Positions 1 through 8,370 of a stretch of 64,000 bases of DNA are shown here, in pieces. Origin of the DNA: Mucilaginibacter myungsuensis (GTDB taxonomy: Bacteria > Bacteroidota > Bacteroidia > Sphingobacteriales > Sphingobacteriaceae). The stretch covers positions 1 to 64,000 of the forward strand of contig NZ_JADFFL010000004.1 in the NCBI RefSeq assembly GCF_015222005.1, given 5' to 3'. The stretch's first letter is position 1. Each line of letters starts with the position of its first letter. Both the position numbers and the translations under genes were made by a program. Under the pieces are notes generated by a model, which was not told the origin of the DNA, searched no databases, and was given only the letters and a program-made list of their open reading frames with translations.

Positions 1-112
1 ACTTACTTAGATAGTTCCGCTTTAGGGTAAGGTCATTATTAATGTTCCGCATAACGTTTTAGCTTAACTCTTTTTAAGCTAATTCTGTTACCGAATTAGT
101 TAACCTTTACAA

Positions 113-197
113 TTGCGAGGAACGAAGCGATTTCTACGACAGCAGAGTGGCTATGCAAAGCGACCTTCAAGTGTAGAGATCGCTTCGTTCCTCGCAA
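113..197. repeat. REP-like palindrome, copy 1
   Basis: Arms of about 25 bases at 113-137 and 173-197 are near-perfect inverted repeats containing GCGAGGAACGAAGCGAT, separated by about 35 bases. The same arms recur at 3355-3443. The palindrome lies downstream of the minus-strand flavodoxin-like gene. It is probably a REP-like dispersed element; a terminator or RNA-stability role is inference. Confidence 0.8.
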
Positions 198-225
198 TAA
201 CGCGATGTGTATAATGGAACGTCGA

Positions 226-882
226 CTACCTCGGGCTTTCCGCTTTCGCCAATTCCTTTAACGCCTTCAGATCCGTCGGTATCGGGTTATCCTGCAACAA
301 CTTAGCGAACCAGGCTAAATTACTGGTCATATACCTCAACGTATAATTAGTGAACCACCATTTCTCCCCTCCCGCTTCTACATAATCTTTACCGGCACCT
401 GCCAAGCCCGTCCAATAGGCGTTAACGTTAGGCGGAATAGTAAATCCGCTCTCCTGCATGGCCCATAAAATATGTGCCGCACAAGCATGCGCGCCATCTT
501 CGTTACCGGTGATCAGGCAACCAGCTACCTTACTATAAGGAAAGAACTGACCATCATCGGGATCAGACAGGTCCTCGTCATGAAAGATGGCGTCCAAACG
601 CTCGATCACTTGTTGCGCGGTCGAAGCGATGTGTCCCATCCAGATCGGTGTGGCGATAATGAAGATATTGCAATCTTTGATCTTTTGCAGGATGAGCGGC
701 CACTGATCACCGTTACCCATATCTTTTTCGGTGCCGAATTTAACGTCATAATCCAATAGGCGGATTACTTCCGTATCAACACCCAGATCTCTAAATTGCG
801 TTACCGCTTTTTGTATCAGCGCGTCGGTGTTAGAGAACTCGGGGGATGGTTTCAGCGTGCAGTTGATGATGAGTGCTTTCAT
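226..882 (-). CDS. Flavodoxin-like NAD(P)H-dependent oxidoreductase
   Basis: A 218-residue protein of the NADPH-dependent FMN reductase / flavodoxin-like fold. It opens with a beta strand and phosphate-binding loop (MKALIINCTLKPSPEFSNT) and has the FIIATPIWMGHIAS segment expected next to the flavin. Such enzymes bind FMN and reduce quinones, azo dyes or other small acceptors in the cytoplasm; the substrate cannot be told. The frame stays open far upstream, but the start at 882 is chosen because the conserved fold begins there. No operon partner: the next gene on this strand ends 46 bases upstream. Confidence 0.8.
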   Translation of the reverse strand: MKALIINCTLKPSPEFSNTDALIQKAVTQFRDLGVDTEVIRLLDYDVKFGTEKDMGNGDQWPLILQKIKDCNIFIIATPIWMGHIASTAQQVIERLDAIFHDEDLSDPDDGQFFPYSKVAGCLITGNEDGAHACAAHILWAMQESGFTIPPNVNAYWTGLAGAGKDYVEAGGEKWWFTNYTLRYMTSNLAWFAKLLQDNPIPTDLKALKELAKAESPR

Positions 883-928
883 GTTTGAACAACATGAGGT
901 TGTCTTGCTTTGTTCAGCATAAAAGATA

Positions 929-1651
929 CTAAGATCTAAAAAAGTTAAAAAAGCTTTTAACGATACTTTGAGAGAACTGGCCCGTACCGGCCGAAATAGA
1001 CGATATTTTACCGTATTGGGGTTGATGTTCCAACAGTCGTTCGCCATTGTACCAATACAGCACATCTAAAGCATTTACAGCTATACCTTCCTCGGTGATA
1101 TCAACGAACGCTTCTGGTATCCACGACAAAACAACAAGACCTTCCCTGTTATACGCCTTATAAAACCAGGTATCTATAGGCGGCCAATCTATCTCGTCAA
1201 TAAAACCTTCTGTCCAATATTCAGAAGCACCATCAGGCAACACCCTTTCAATTTCAGTCAGCAAGATCTTTCCTTTATATATTTTATTTTTATCAACCTC
1301 TTTTACTTTCTCACTTTTAAAGGCCATTTGGTTTTCAAACACCTTGGTAAAATTACCCGAAAGATATTTACCCGAAAGATCAGTATTCCATTTTGTGGCT
1401 GTATATAGTTGTGGCCCGTCATCGTTAAAAGCAAATAACTCGCGACCATCGAATATCGGGTTGATGCTTCTTAATACCTTTGCATTGCTTTCGAAGTGCT
1501 TCTGCAATTGCAACTCGCAGTAAGCTTGGGTCAGCAAAAGGTTTTGGTTGAATATGGTCTGGTCAATTTCAGGTAGCATATATAAAGGTAGCAATTCAAC
1601 TAAAAACTTCCCCACACCTACCCTGTTATAAACGTCAATTAGTATTTTCAC
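929..1651 (-). CDS. Hypothetical protein
   Basis: I do not recognise this family. The frame encodes about 240 residues from a GTG at 1651 (VKILIDVYNRVGVGKF after initiation). It is rich in aromatic residues near the C-terminus (WPPIDTWFYKAY, VLYWYNGERLLEH), with no signal peptide, membrane segment or catalytic motif that I can see. The open frame continues upstream to 1726, but that would overlap the start of polX on the other strand, so the GTG start, 15 bases from polX, is preferred. The two genes are divergent and may share a promoter region. Start uncertain; reality of the gene fairly likely from its length and protein-like composition. Confidence 0.6.
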   Translation of the reverse strand: MKILIDVYNRVGVGKFLVELLPLYMLPEIDQTIFNQNLLLTQAYCELQLQKHFESNAKVLRSINPIFDGRELFAFNDDGPQLYTATKWNTDLSGKYLSGNFTKVFENQMAFKSEKVKEVDKNKIYKGKILLTEIERVLPDGASEYWTEGFIDEIDWPPIDTWFYKAYNREGLVVLSWIPEAFVDITEEGIAVNALDVLYWYNGERLLEHQPQYGKISSISAGTGQFSQSIVKSFFNFFRS

Positions 1652-1666
1652 GCCATCAATTATAAC

Positions 1667-3340
1667 ATGGAAAACAAACCTATTGCCCGTACTTTCCGCC
1701 TGATGTCGCAACTGATGGAGCTGCACGAGGTTAACCCCTTTAAGATCAAGTCCATCGCCAACGCGGCCTTTAAGTTGGATAAGCTACCGTTCGCCTTGGC
1801 GGGTAAAACCTTGGCCGAACTGGAGAAGATAGATGGCGTGGGCAAAAGCATCGCCTCTAAAGTAGTCGAACTATTAGAGACAGGCGTAATAGCCGAGATG
1901 CAGGAGCTATTAGCCCAAACACCAGAGGGCATTGTAGAGATGCTGGGTATCAAAGGCATTGGCCCTAAAAAGATCGCCATTATTTGGCATGATCTGGGTA
2001 TAGAGACCATTGGCGAGTTATACTATGCCTGTAACGAGAACCGCTTGATCGAGGCTAAAGGCTTCGGTCTTAAAACGCAGGAAGAGATCCGCAAGGTGAT
2101 CGAATACCGGATGGCGAGCAATGGCAAATTCTTGTATGCGCAAGTAGAGCCGGAAGCCGAAAAACTGATCACCTTACTAAAAGATACCCTTCCGAGCGCC
2201 CTGATCTGCTTTGCAGGCGAATACCGTCGTAGTTGCGAGATCATTACCGAACTGGTGCTGGTTGTTGGTAGTCGCGATCAGGAATTATTGATCAATACAC
2301 TTAATAATTCGGGCATATTAAATAATGTGGTCCACAACGGCGACCATTTGAATGGCGAATTAGAAAGCGGCTTACTGGTTGACCTGGTTTGCGTAACCAA
2401 AATGGATTTTTACCAGACCTTATTTATGCAAACGGGGACGGATAAACACATTGAGACTGTCCTTTCGCGGATCGCCGTACCGCTGGATATCCCCGAAAGC
2501 GAAGAACTGATCTACCATAAAGCAGGGCTGGAGTATATACCTGCCGAGCTGCGCGAGGACGACCGTTACATAGACCTTGCCCGTGATAAAAAACTGCCAA
2601 CACTGATCAATCAATTCGACCTGAAAGGTTCACTCCACAACCACAGCACTTGGAGCGACGGTGTGAACACGCTGGAAGAAATGGCGCTTTATTGTCGTGA
2701 TAACTTAAAGTTGGAATATCTGGGCATTTGCGACCACAGCAAGAGCGCTGTTTATGCCAAAGGCTTAAGCATTGAACGCGTACTACAACAGCACGAAGAA
2801 ATTGACCATCTGAATAAAAAATTGGAAGGCTTCCATATTTTTAAAAGTATCGAATCGGATATCTTGGGCGATGGCTCGTTAGATTATCCTGATGAGATAT
2901 TACAGCGCTTCGACTTTATCGTCGCGTCGGTGCACTCCAATTTAAAAATGAGTGAGGATAAAGCAACAGCCCGTATCATTAAAGCGGTCGAAAATCCTTA
3001 CACCACCATCCTTGGTCACCCGACCGGACGTTTACTATTAAGTCGCGAAGGATACCCGATCGACCATCAAAAAGTGATCGACGCCTGCGCAGCCAATGGC
3101 GTGGTCATCGAGATCAATGCCAATCCGCTCCGTTTGGATCTTGATTGGCGTTGGCATCAGTACGCTTTAAATAAAGGTGTGATGCTATCTATCAATCCCG
3201 ATGCTCACCGTACCAGTGGTTTCCACGATATGAAATATGGTGTATTGGTGGGCCGTAAAGGAGGTTTGATCAAGGATAAATGCTTGAATACGATGTCGGT
3301 CGGTGAGATCGATGCGTTTTTTAAGAGTAAGAAGAAGTAA
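1667..3340 (+). CDS. polX: PolX-family protein: degenerate DNA polymerase X domain plus PHP domain
   Basis: A 557-residue bacterial PolX. Helix-hairpin-helix segments lie at about residues 52-73 (IDGVGKSIASKV) and 92-112 (IKGIGPKKIAII), a polymerase X palm at about 160-260, and a C-terminal PHP phosphoesterase domain at about 320-557. The PHP metal ligands look intact: HNH (about 324), DH (356), E397, H423, GHPTGR and DAH. The palm is not intact: the expected GS...RR...DxD reads GEYRR...ELV, so two catalytic aspartates are replaced (Glu195, Val197), while the third (Asp239) remains. The family does gap-filling synthesis and 3'-5' exonuclease work in base-excision repair. Here the nuclease is probably active and the polymerase probably not (inference). 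Confidence 0.9.
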   Translation: MENKPIARTFRLMSQLMELHEVNPFKIKSIANAAFKLDKLPFALAGKTLAELEKIDGVGKSIASKVVELLETGVIAEMQELLAQTPEGIVEMLGIKGIGPKKIAIIWHDLGIETIGELYYACNENRLIEAKGFGLKTQEEIRKVIEYRMASNGKFLYAQVEPEAEKLITLLKDTLPSALICFAGEYRRSCEIITELVLVVGSRDQELLINTLNNSGILNNVVHNGDHLNGELESGLLVDLVCVTKMDFYQTLFMQTGTDKHIETVLSRIAVPLDIPESEELIYHKAGLEYIPAELREDDRYIDLARDKKLPTLINQFDLKGSLHNHSTWSDGVNTLEEMALYCRDNLKLEYLGICDHSKSAVYAKGLSIERVLQQHEEIDHLNKKLEGFHIFKSIESDILGDGSLDYPDEILQRFDFIVASVHSNLKMSEDKATARIIKAVENPYTTILGHPTGRLLLSREGYPIDHQKVIDACAANGVVIEINANPLRLDLDWRWHQYALNKGVMLSINPDAHRTSGFHDMKYGVLVGRKGGLIKDKCLNTMSVGEIDAFFKSKKK

Positions 3341-3354
3341 GTTAAAAAACACGC

Positions 3355-3443
3355 CATTGCGAGGAATGAAGCATCTCTACGTTAGCAGAGCGGATCTAAA
3401 TAACTGACCTTTGTGTGTAGAGATCGCTTCGTTCCTCGCAATG
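3355..3443. repeat. REP-like palindrome, copy 2
   Basis: Arms at the two ends (CATTGCGAGGAATGAAGC and its near-complement) match the 113-197 palindrome, including the flanking CTCTAC/GTAGAG. It sits between polX and the rfaE2-like gene. Confidence 0.8.
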
Positions 3444-3478
3444 ACACGCGAAAGAATAATATATCCGATATTTACCCC

Positions 3479-3979
3479 ATGAACACCGCTATCAAGGACA
3501 CGATCAAAAACAAAATAACTACCCTGCCTAAACTCAAAACCCGGGTAGAAGAATGGAAAGCTGCCGGCGAAAAGGTGGTGTTTACTAATGGCGTTTTTGA
3601 TCTGCTGCATATCGGGCATATCACTTATATGGTAGATGCGGCGTCTTTGGGAACTAAGTTGATCATCGGCTTAAATTCGGACACATCGGTAAAACGATTG
3701 AAAGGCCCGGAGCGCCCGGTTAATGATCAGGATAGTCGTGCTTTGTTGTTAGCTACCATGTTGTTTATTGATGCCGTAGTGATATTTGAGGAGGATACCC
3801 CATTAAACTTGATCACTACTTTGATGCCCGATGTATTGGCAAAAGGTGGAGACTATACCGTCGAGACCATTGTAGGTGCTGAAGAAGTAATGGCCAATGG
3901 TGGCGATGTGGAGGTGATCAGTTTTGTAGATGGCTTTTCGTCTACAGCCATTATCCGTAAAATAAGGGACGTAAAATAG
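3479..3979 (+). CDS. rfaE2: RfaE2-like D-glycero-beta-D-manno-heptose 1-phosphate adenylyltransferase
   Basis: A 166-residue cytidylyltransferase-fold protein with the nucleotide-binding signature FTNGVFDLLHIGHITYM (HxGH at about residues 54-57). It corresponds to the C-terminal half of bifunctional HldE, which adenylates heptose 1-phosphate on the way to ADP-heptose for LPS. The start at 3479 is chosen over an upstream in-frame ATG inside the REP palindrome. Its stop codon is directly followed by the ATG of a GT9 heptosyltransferase-like gene, so the pair is probably co-transcribed. The kinase half is not in this window. Confidence 0.85.
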   Translation: MNTAIKDTIKNKITTLPKLKTRVEEWKAAGEKVVFTNGVFDLLHIGHITYMVDAASLGTKLIIGLNSDTSVKRLKGPERPVNDQDSRALLLATMLFIDAVVIFEEDTPLNLITTLMPDVLAKGGDYTVETIVGAEEVMANGGDVEVISFVDGFSSTAIIRKIRDVK

Positions 3980-4942
3980 ATGAAGATACTGGTCATCCGC
4001 TTTAGCTCTATGGGCGATATTATTTATACCACGCCCGTGGTGCGCTGCATTAAAAAGCAGGTGCGCAACGCCGAGGTGCATTTTCTGACCAAACCTATCT
4101 TTAAATACATCTATGACAACAACCCCTATTTGGATAAACTCCTGTTGCTGAAAGGCTCGCTATCCGAGACCATTGCCGATATCAAGGCCGAAAAATACGA
4201 TCATATCGTCGACCTGCATAGTAATCTGCGCACGTCTATCATCAAGCTGAGAACCGGCGTCAAGTCGACCACATACAATAAACAACGCTTTAAAAAATGG
4301 CTGAGTTTAAAATTCAAACTCAAAACCATTGAGCCGATACATTTGGTTGACCGGTATTTGAAAGCAGCCGCGCCATTAGGCGTGGTTAACGATGGTTTGC
4401 CTATCGACTATTACGTTAAACAACAGCATAACCTAAGCGATCTGCTGCCCGCATCGCACCAAAAATTTGTGGCGTTTATTATAGGTGCTACGCATTTTAC
4501 CAAGCGCATGCCGAATGAAAAAGTGATCAGCATCTGCCAACAACTGGATCTGCCTGTAGTACTATTAGGCGGCAAAGACGTTAAAGCCAATGCCGAAGAG
4601 ATCGCCAAAGCGTTAGGACCAAAAGCTTATGATGCCTGTGGTGTGACCAGTTTAGATGAATCTGTCTTTTTAGTGTCCCACGCAGAAAGTATCATTGGTT
4701 TCGATACTGGCCTTACACATATCGCCGAGGCGTTTAACAAACCGATCGCATCGATATGGGGAAGCACCGTCCCCGAGTTATTGGGCGTACAGCCTTATAA
4801 GATCGATAAAAGCCTGGTAGCCGGGGTGGAGCTATCTTGCAGGCCATGCTCTAAATTCGGGTTGGCTAAATGCCCCCAAGGGCATTTTAAGTGTATGTAC
4901 GATATTGATGAGCAAAGCATCGTAAATTTTGTAAATAATTAG
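3980..4942 (+). CDS. Glycosyltransferase family 9 (heptosyltransferase-like)
   Basis: A 320-residue GT9 (RfaF/WaaQ-like) enzyme. The N-terminal Rossmann start MKILVIRFSSMGDIIYTTPV and the donor-site segment IIGFDTGLTHIAEAFNKPIASIWG are typical. A Cys-rich tail (CRPCSKFGLAKCPQGHFKC) is common in Bacteroidota members. It would transfer heptose or a related sugar to lipid A core at the inner face of the inner membrane. It begins immediately after the rfaE2-like stop, consistent with a two-gene LPS operon. The exact acceptor is unknown. Confidence 0.85.
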   Translation: MKILVIRFSSMGDIIYTTPVVRCIKKQVRNAEVHFLTKPIFKYIYDNNPYLDKLLLLKGSLSETIADIKAEKYDHIVDLHSNLRTSIIKLRTGVKSTTYNKQRFKKWLSLKFKLKTIEPIHLVDRYLKAAAPLGVVNDGLPIDYYVKQQHNLSDLLPASHQKFVAFIIGATHFTKRMPNEKVISICQQLDLPVVLLGGKDVKANAEEIAKALGPKAYDACGVTSLDESVFLVSHAESIIGFDTGLTHIAEAFNKPIASIWGSTVPELLGVQPYKIDKSLVAGVELSCRPCSKFGLAKCPQGHFKCMYDIDEQSIVNFVNN

Positions 4943-4977
4943 TGGTTATTGCTAAAATTTGCCACATTAGCCGACAG

Positions 4978-5616
4978 ATGAATAAGCTACTGTTTTACAT
5001 CCTGATATTTTGTTTTGCCGGCGCTACCAACAGTTATGCGCAACTGGACCGCAAACTGCACTACGGTATAAATGCCGGCGGTGGGTTAGGTATCCAAAGC
5101 ATCAATAACCCCAGTGTAACCGGTAACACCGCGATCCGTACTTTTAATGCCGAGGCATTGGTGTACATACCTGTACTGAAACAATATTTCATCCGTACGG
5201 GTGTCGGCTTTCAAAACAAAGGGACCATTTTTGAGGAAGACGCGCTCACCACCACTAATAAGCTACGTTATATTGAGTTACCAGTTGCCCTGATCCGTAA
5301 ATTCCATGTACAAACGTTGGGCGATGTGGTTTTGGGTGCAGGAGGCTATCTGGCTCAGGGACTTTCGGGGTCTATTCATTACGAAACGCCAAGCAGCGAT
5401 AATTTCAACAAGGTGACTTTTGGCAACGATGCCGATTTTCAGCTTTACGATGGCGGCTTACGCTTTGTGAGTGGGCTTGAATTGAACAACAGACTGACCT
5501 TCAATTTGGGTTACGATCTGGGTCTGTATAATATCGCGTCGCAAACGTTAAAGGATGCGGGCTACACAAGCGTTTACAACAGGCAGTTTACCATGACCTT
5601 AGGCCTGGTATTTTAA
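4978..5616 (+). CDS. PorT-family outer membrane beta-barrel protein
   Basis: A 212-residue secreted protein. The signal peptide MNKLLFYILIFCFAGATNSYAQ is followed by alternating hydrophobic strands (IRTGVGFQNKG, YIELPVALIRKF, VVLGAGGYLAQGL) ending in aromatic FTMTLGLVF, the pattern of a small outer-membrane barrel. The start at 4978 puts the signal peptide at the N-terminus; an in-frame GTG at 4942 is less likely. Substrate unknown. It follows the GT9 gene by 35 bases and may be in the same transcript. Confidence 0.8.
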   Translation: MNKLLFYILIFCFAGATNSYAQLDRKLHYGINAGGGLGIQSINNPSVTGNTAIRTFNAEALVYIPVLKQYFIRTGVGFQNKGTIFEEDALTTTNKLRYIELPVALIRKFHVQTLGDVVLGAGGYLAQGLSGSIHYETPSSDNFNKVTFGNDADFQLYDGGLRFVSGLELNNRLTFNLGYDLGLYNIASQTLKDAGYTSVYNRQFTMTLGLVF

Positions 5617-5631
5617 ACCTTATACTATTCC

Positions 5632-6108
5632 ATGAAAAAACTAATGCTGATCAGGCATGCCAAAGCGGGTAGCCACGATATTAATGACTTTGACCGTCCG
5701 CTTACCGAAAGCGGAAAAGAAGATGCCGCTTACATGGGCGACGCGCTAAAACAAGCCCAGTTGCTACCCGAGCTTTTTGTGATCAGTCCGTCCTTACGGA
5801 CCAAAACCACAGCCCAAATAATTGCCGGCATATTAGAGGTGACCCGTTTTACCGAAGATAAAACCATTTACGAAGCTAACACCCACGCCCTATTACGTGT
5901 CATTAATAAACTATCAGACGATAATAGCTTTGTAGCCCTCGTAGGCCACAACCCCGGCATCAGCCAGATCCTGTACGAGCTAAGCGGCGAGCCGCGCGAT
6001 ATGTCGCCCGGCGATATAGCGCTGATCGGATTCGACTTTGACGAATGGGAGATGGTGCACTCGGATACCGGCAAGTTGGCCTGGTATGGTTCGCCGAAAG
6101 GAAGATAA
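5632..6108 (+). CDS. sixA: SixA-family histidine phosphatase
   Basis: A 158-residue histidine phosphatase superfamily protein. The catalytic RHA motif (MLIRHAKAG) is at about residues 7-12, and VALVGHNPGISQIL supplies the second catalytic histidine. SixA enzymes dephosphorylate phosphohistidine on signalling proteins such as PTS-related or HPt proteins. The target here is not known. It lies 15 bases after the barrel gene on the same strand. Confidence 0.85.
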   Translation: MKKLMLIRHAKAGSHDINDFDRPLTESGKEDAAYMGDALKQAQLLPELFVISPSLRTKTTAQIIAGILEVTRFTEDKTIYEANTHALLRVINKLSDDNSFVALVGHNPGISQILYELSGEPRDMSPGDIALIGFDFDEWEMVHSDTGKLAWYGSPKGR

Positions 6109-6123
6109 TTACCTTTAATGACC

Positions 6124-6218
6124 GGTTAACTACAAAGGTTTTTCACAAAGGGCACATAGCTTTATAGACGATATGCAAATCCTTTGTGGCTTCTCTCTTT
6201 ATGTACTTTGTGGTTAAA
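6124..6218. repeat. Intergenic inverted repeat of the ACCACAAAG type
   Basis: GGTTAACTACAAAG at 6124 is mirrored by CTTTGTGGTTAA ending near 6217, with internal CACAAAGG and CCTTTGTG also complementary. The palindrome sits between the convergent sixA and dprA genes and could fold in either transcript. Probably a dispersed intergenic element; a terminator role is possible but no U-tract is obvious. Confidence 0.6.
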
Positions 6219-6234
6219 ACTCTCCGCAAGCACA

Positions 6235-7335
6235 CTAATTGATCGCATAAGTCTTCCCCGGTAACGAGCGGATAAATCCCTGCATTTCCATATTCAATAA
6301 ATTCATAGCCAACTGACTTGTTGGCATATTGATACGGATGGCAAGGTCGTCAATAGCTATCGGGTTCATATTTTGGCGGATGGCGGCAAAGATCTGCTGC
6401 TCGGCGGCGGATAGGTCTATCGGCAGCATCAGTTGCTCTTTAGGATGCCCGGCATTTGCTTTTTCCCAACCCATAATAAAGGCAAGGTCGGCCATACAAC
6501 TAAGTAAGCCTGCCTTGTTATTCCTGATGAGGAAGTTGCACCCCTCCGACATCTCATCGTTGATCCGTCCAGGAAAAGCGAACACATCCCGGTTATAACT
6601 ATTGGCTATTTCGGCCGTGATGAGCGCGCCACCTTTAATGCTGGCCTCTACCACAATGGTCGCGTCGGCCATGCCTGCTACAATTCGGTTACGGGCAGGG
6701 AAATTCTCCGGACCGGGGACCGTGCCCGACGGATATTCTGTTAGCAACCCACCCTTTGCCAGCATCTTATCAGCCAAACCACGGTTGGGTGCAGGGTACA
6801 TCCTGTCGAAACCATGCCCCAACACGCCTACGGTCGGTACATTATTTTTCAGACTCTCTTTATGAGCGAAGGTATCTATACCTAAAGCCAACCCGCTTAC
6901 TACCAGCACATCGTACTGCTGCATTTCGTCTATCAGTTGCTCACAAAGCATGCGGCCGTAGTCGGTAGCCTTGCGCGTACCTACTATACTGATCACCTTG
7001 TGCATATTTAGATCAGCAGTTCCCTTGTGGAATAAGAGTAACGGCGCATCATCACAAGTTTTCAACCGTTTGGGGAACGCGGGATCGGTCCAGTAAATGG
7101 CTTCTACCTTATTGCGCTCCATAAACTTCAATTCTTCCTCGGCCCTTAGCAAGGGCGTTTTAAGGTCGGCCAACATCCCTGCGCGCTTATCAGCAATGCC
7201 GGATACATTCTTTAAACGAGACGGCGGGAGCCTAAAAACAGCTTCGGCATCGCCTGCATAAGCAATTAAGTTACGGGCGTAGGCGGGGCCAATACCTTTG
7301 ATAAATGTGAGCGCTAACTGGTGCAATAAGGACAT
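6235..7335 (-). CDS. dprA: DNA-processing protein DprA
   Basis: A 366-residue DprA/Smf. An N-terminal helix-hairpin-helix (FIKGIGPAYARNLIAYAG) precedes the Rossmann-like DprA core with SIVGTRKATDYGR, GLALGIDTFAHKESL, GVLGHGFDRMYPAPNR and ARNRIVAGMADATIVVEA. The C-terminal 60 residues look like the winged-helix DML1 domain. It loads RecA on incoming single-stranded DNA in natural transformation and protects it. Length is normal for the family. Convergent with sixA; no competence partner is adjacent. Confidence 0.93.
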   Translation of the reverse strand: MSLLHQLALTFIKGIGPAYARNLIAYAGDAEAVFRLPPSRLKNVSGIADKRAGMLADLKTPLLRAEEELKFMERNKVEAIYWTDPAFPKRLKTCDDAPLLLFHKGTADLNMHKVISIVGTRKATDYGRMLCEQLIDEMQQYDVLVVSGLALGIDTFAHKESLKNNVPTVGVLGHGFDRMYPAPNRGLADKMLAKGGLLTEYPSGTVPGPENFPARNRIVAGMADATIVVEASIKGGALITAEIANSYNRDVFAFPGRINDEMSEGCNFLIRNNKAGLLSCMADLAFIMGWEKANAGHPKEQLMLPIDLSAAEQQIFAAIRQNMNPIAIDDLAIRINMPTSQLAMNLLNMEMQGFIRSLPGKTYAIN

Positions 7336-7443
7336 ATCGGGCTAAAGATAATCACCACAGATCAAATGCTAAAATATTTAGGAAGTTTGTTTTTCAATAA
7401 TTTATCGCCTAATTTTAAGTTATAGTATAAATAACACAACACT

Positions 7444-7824
7444 ATGAAAGATCACATCAAAAACACTACCCCGGTGCGCAAACGCGTTTTTATGGCTACT
7501 TTGGCCACCGCGTTATGCTTAAGTGTACCGGCCCTGTTTGCGCAAGAACCGCCAAAACCGGCAAGCCCTCCGGGTGCCCCCCCTACGCCACCATCTCCTA
7601 AAGAGGTATTGAATAAAATAAATCCATTCTTTAAAAAAGCTAAAAAAAATGTGGAAGACGAACATAACAGACGTGTTAAAGAGGTAGAAGCGGACAAAAG
7701 CAGAACGCCTTCGGCAGCACCAGCCGCCCCGGGTGCGCCACCTACCCCGCCAAACCCGCTGAACTTGTTCAAAAAGAAACCGGCCACGCCGCCAACACCA
7801 CCTACCCCTCCGGGTAGCAATTAA
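7444..7824 (+). CDS. Secreted proline-rich hypothetical protein
   Basis: A 126-residue protein with a signal peptide ending near LSVPALFAQE. The mature part has three Pro/Ala-rich stretches (PPKPASPPGAPPTPPSP; PSAAPAAPGAPPTPPNP; TPPTPPTPPGSN) flanking a basic/acidic helix (FFKKAKKNVEDEHNRRVKEVEAD). The motif P-NPLNLFKKK repeats the NPFFKKA pattern, suggesting an internal duplication. Function unknown; an envelope spacer or linker role is only a guess. A strong terminator follows. Confidence 0.7.
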   Translation: MKDHIKNTTPVRKRVFMATLATALCLSVPALFAQEPPKPASPPGAPPTPPSPKEVLNKINPFFKKAKKNVEDEHNRRVKEVEADKSRTPSAAPAAPGAPPTPPNPLNLFKKKPATPPTPPTPPGSN

Positions 7825-7846
7825 ATAAAATATTTTTTTTCGAGAC

Positions 7847-7882
7847 GAAAAGCCTGTTCTGATATCCGGAACGGGCTTTTTG
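7847..7882 (+). terminator. Rho-independent terminator
   Basis: AAAAGCCTGTTC pairs with GAACGGGCTTTTT across a 9-base loop, with a T run, directly after the proline-rich gene and before the BlaI operator region. Confidence 0.8.
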
Positions 7883-7910
7883 CTTTTAACTGTTTAACAG
7901 ACGGTTAAAA

Positions 7911-7981
7911 AACTACAAAAATAGTTTGCAAACTACCTAAATAGTTTCGACCTTTATTTTAACCAAACTACAAAAATAGTT
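7911..7981. promoter_or_regulatory. Three operator-like palindromes upstream of blaI
   Basis: AACTACAAAAATAGTT occurs at 7911-7926 and 7966-7981, and a variant AACTACCTAAATAGTT at 7931-7946. All are imperfect palindromes with AACTA/TAGTT half-sites. The first two are 20 bases apart, about two helical turns. The third ends 8 bases before the blaI start. BlaI/MecI repressors bind palindromes with TACA/TGTA-type halves, so these are probably autoregulatory operators (inference). Confidence 0.75.
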
Positions 7982-7989
7982 CGCCAGTT

Positions 7990-8370
7990 ATGAAAGACCT
8001 GAGAGAATTGACCAAAGCCGAAGAACAAGTGATGCAGCATTTATGGCAGTTAGGCAATGCCATGGTTAAGGATATTATAGATCTGATGCCTGAGCCAAAG
8101 CCCGCATACAACACCGTGTCTACCGTGGTGCGGGTGCTGGAGGGTAAAGGATTCATCGATCATAAGTCGTACGGTAACTCGCATGTTTACTTTGCCACCG
8201 TGCCCGAGGCTGATTATAAAAAGTTCACCTTCGATAAAATGATGAACAGTTATTTTGGCAACTCGTACCAAAGCCTGGTATCCTTTTTAGTGAAGGAGAA
8301 AAACTTAAGCCTTGAGGAGCTGCAAGAGTTGACCCAATTGGCCGAGGACCTTAAAAACCGGAAGCCATGA
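7990..8370 (+). CDS. blaI: BlaI/MecI/CopY-family transcriptional repressor
   Basis: A 126-residue winged-helix repressor: LTKAEEQVMQHLWQLGNAMVKDI opens the DNA-binding domain and YNTVSTVVRVLEGKGFIDHKSYG is the family's recognition helix and wing. The C-terminal half dimerises. Family members are inactivated by cleavage driven by a partner M56 sensor peptidase. The partner gene overlaps its last four bases (ATGA), so translation is coupled. The three palindromes upstream point to autoregulation. No beta-lactamase gene is adjacent, so the true regulon is unknown. Confidence 0.9.
   Translation: MKDLRELTKAEEQVMQHLWQLGNAMVKDIIDLMPEPKPAYNTVSTVVRVLEGKGFIDHKSYGNSHVYFATVPEADYKKFTFDKMMNSYFGNSYQSLVSFLVKEKNLSLEELQELTQLAEDLKNRKP

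Noticed and set aside
472..759. Plus-strand frame of 95 codons inside the flavodoxin-like gene
   Set aside because: Antisense to a well-supported gene and without family motifs.
7452..7820. Glycine-rich minus-strand protein opposite the proline-rich gene
   Set aside because: Its glycine runs are the complement of proline codons; the plus-strand frame has a signal peptide and a terminator.
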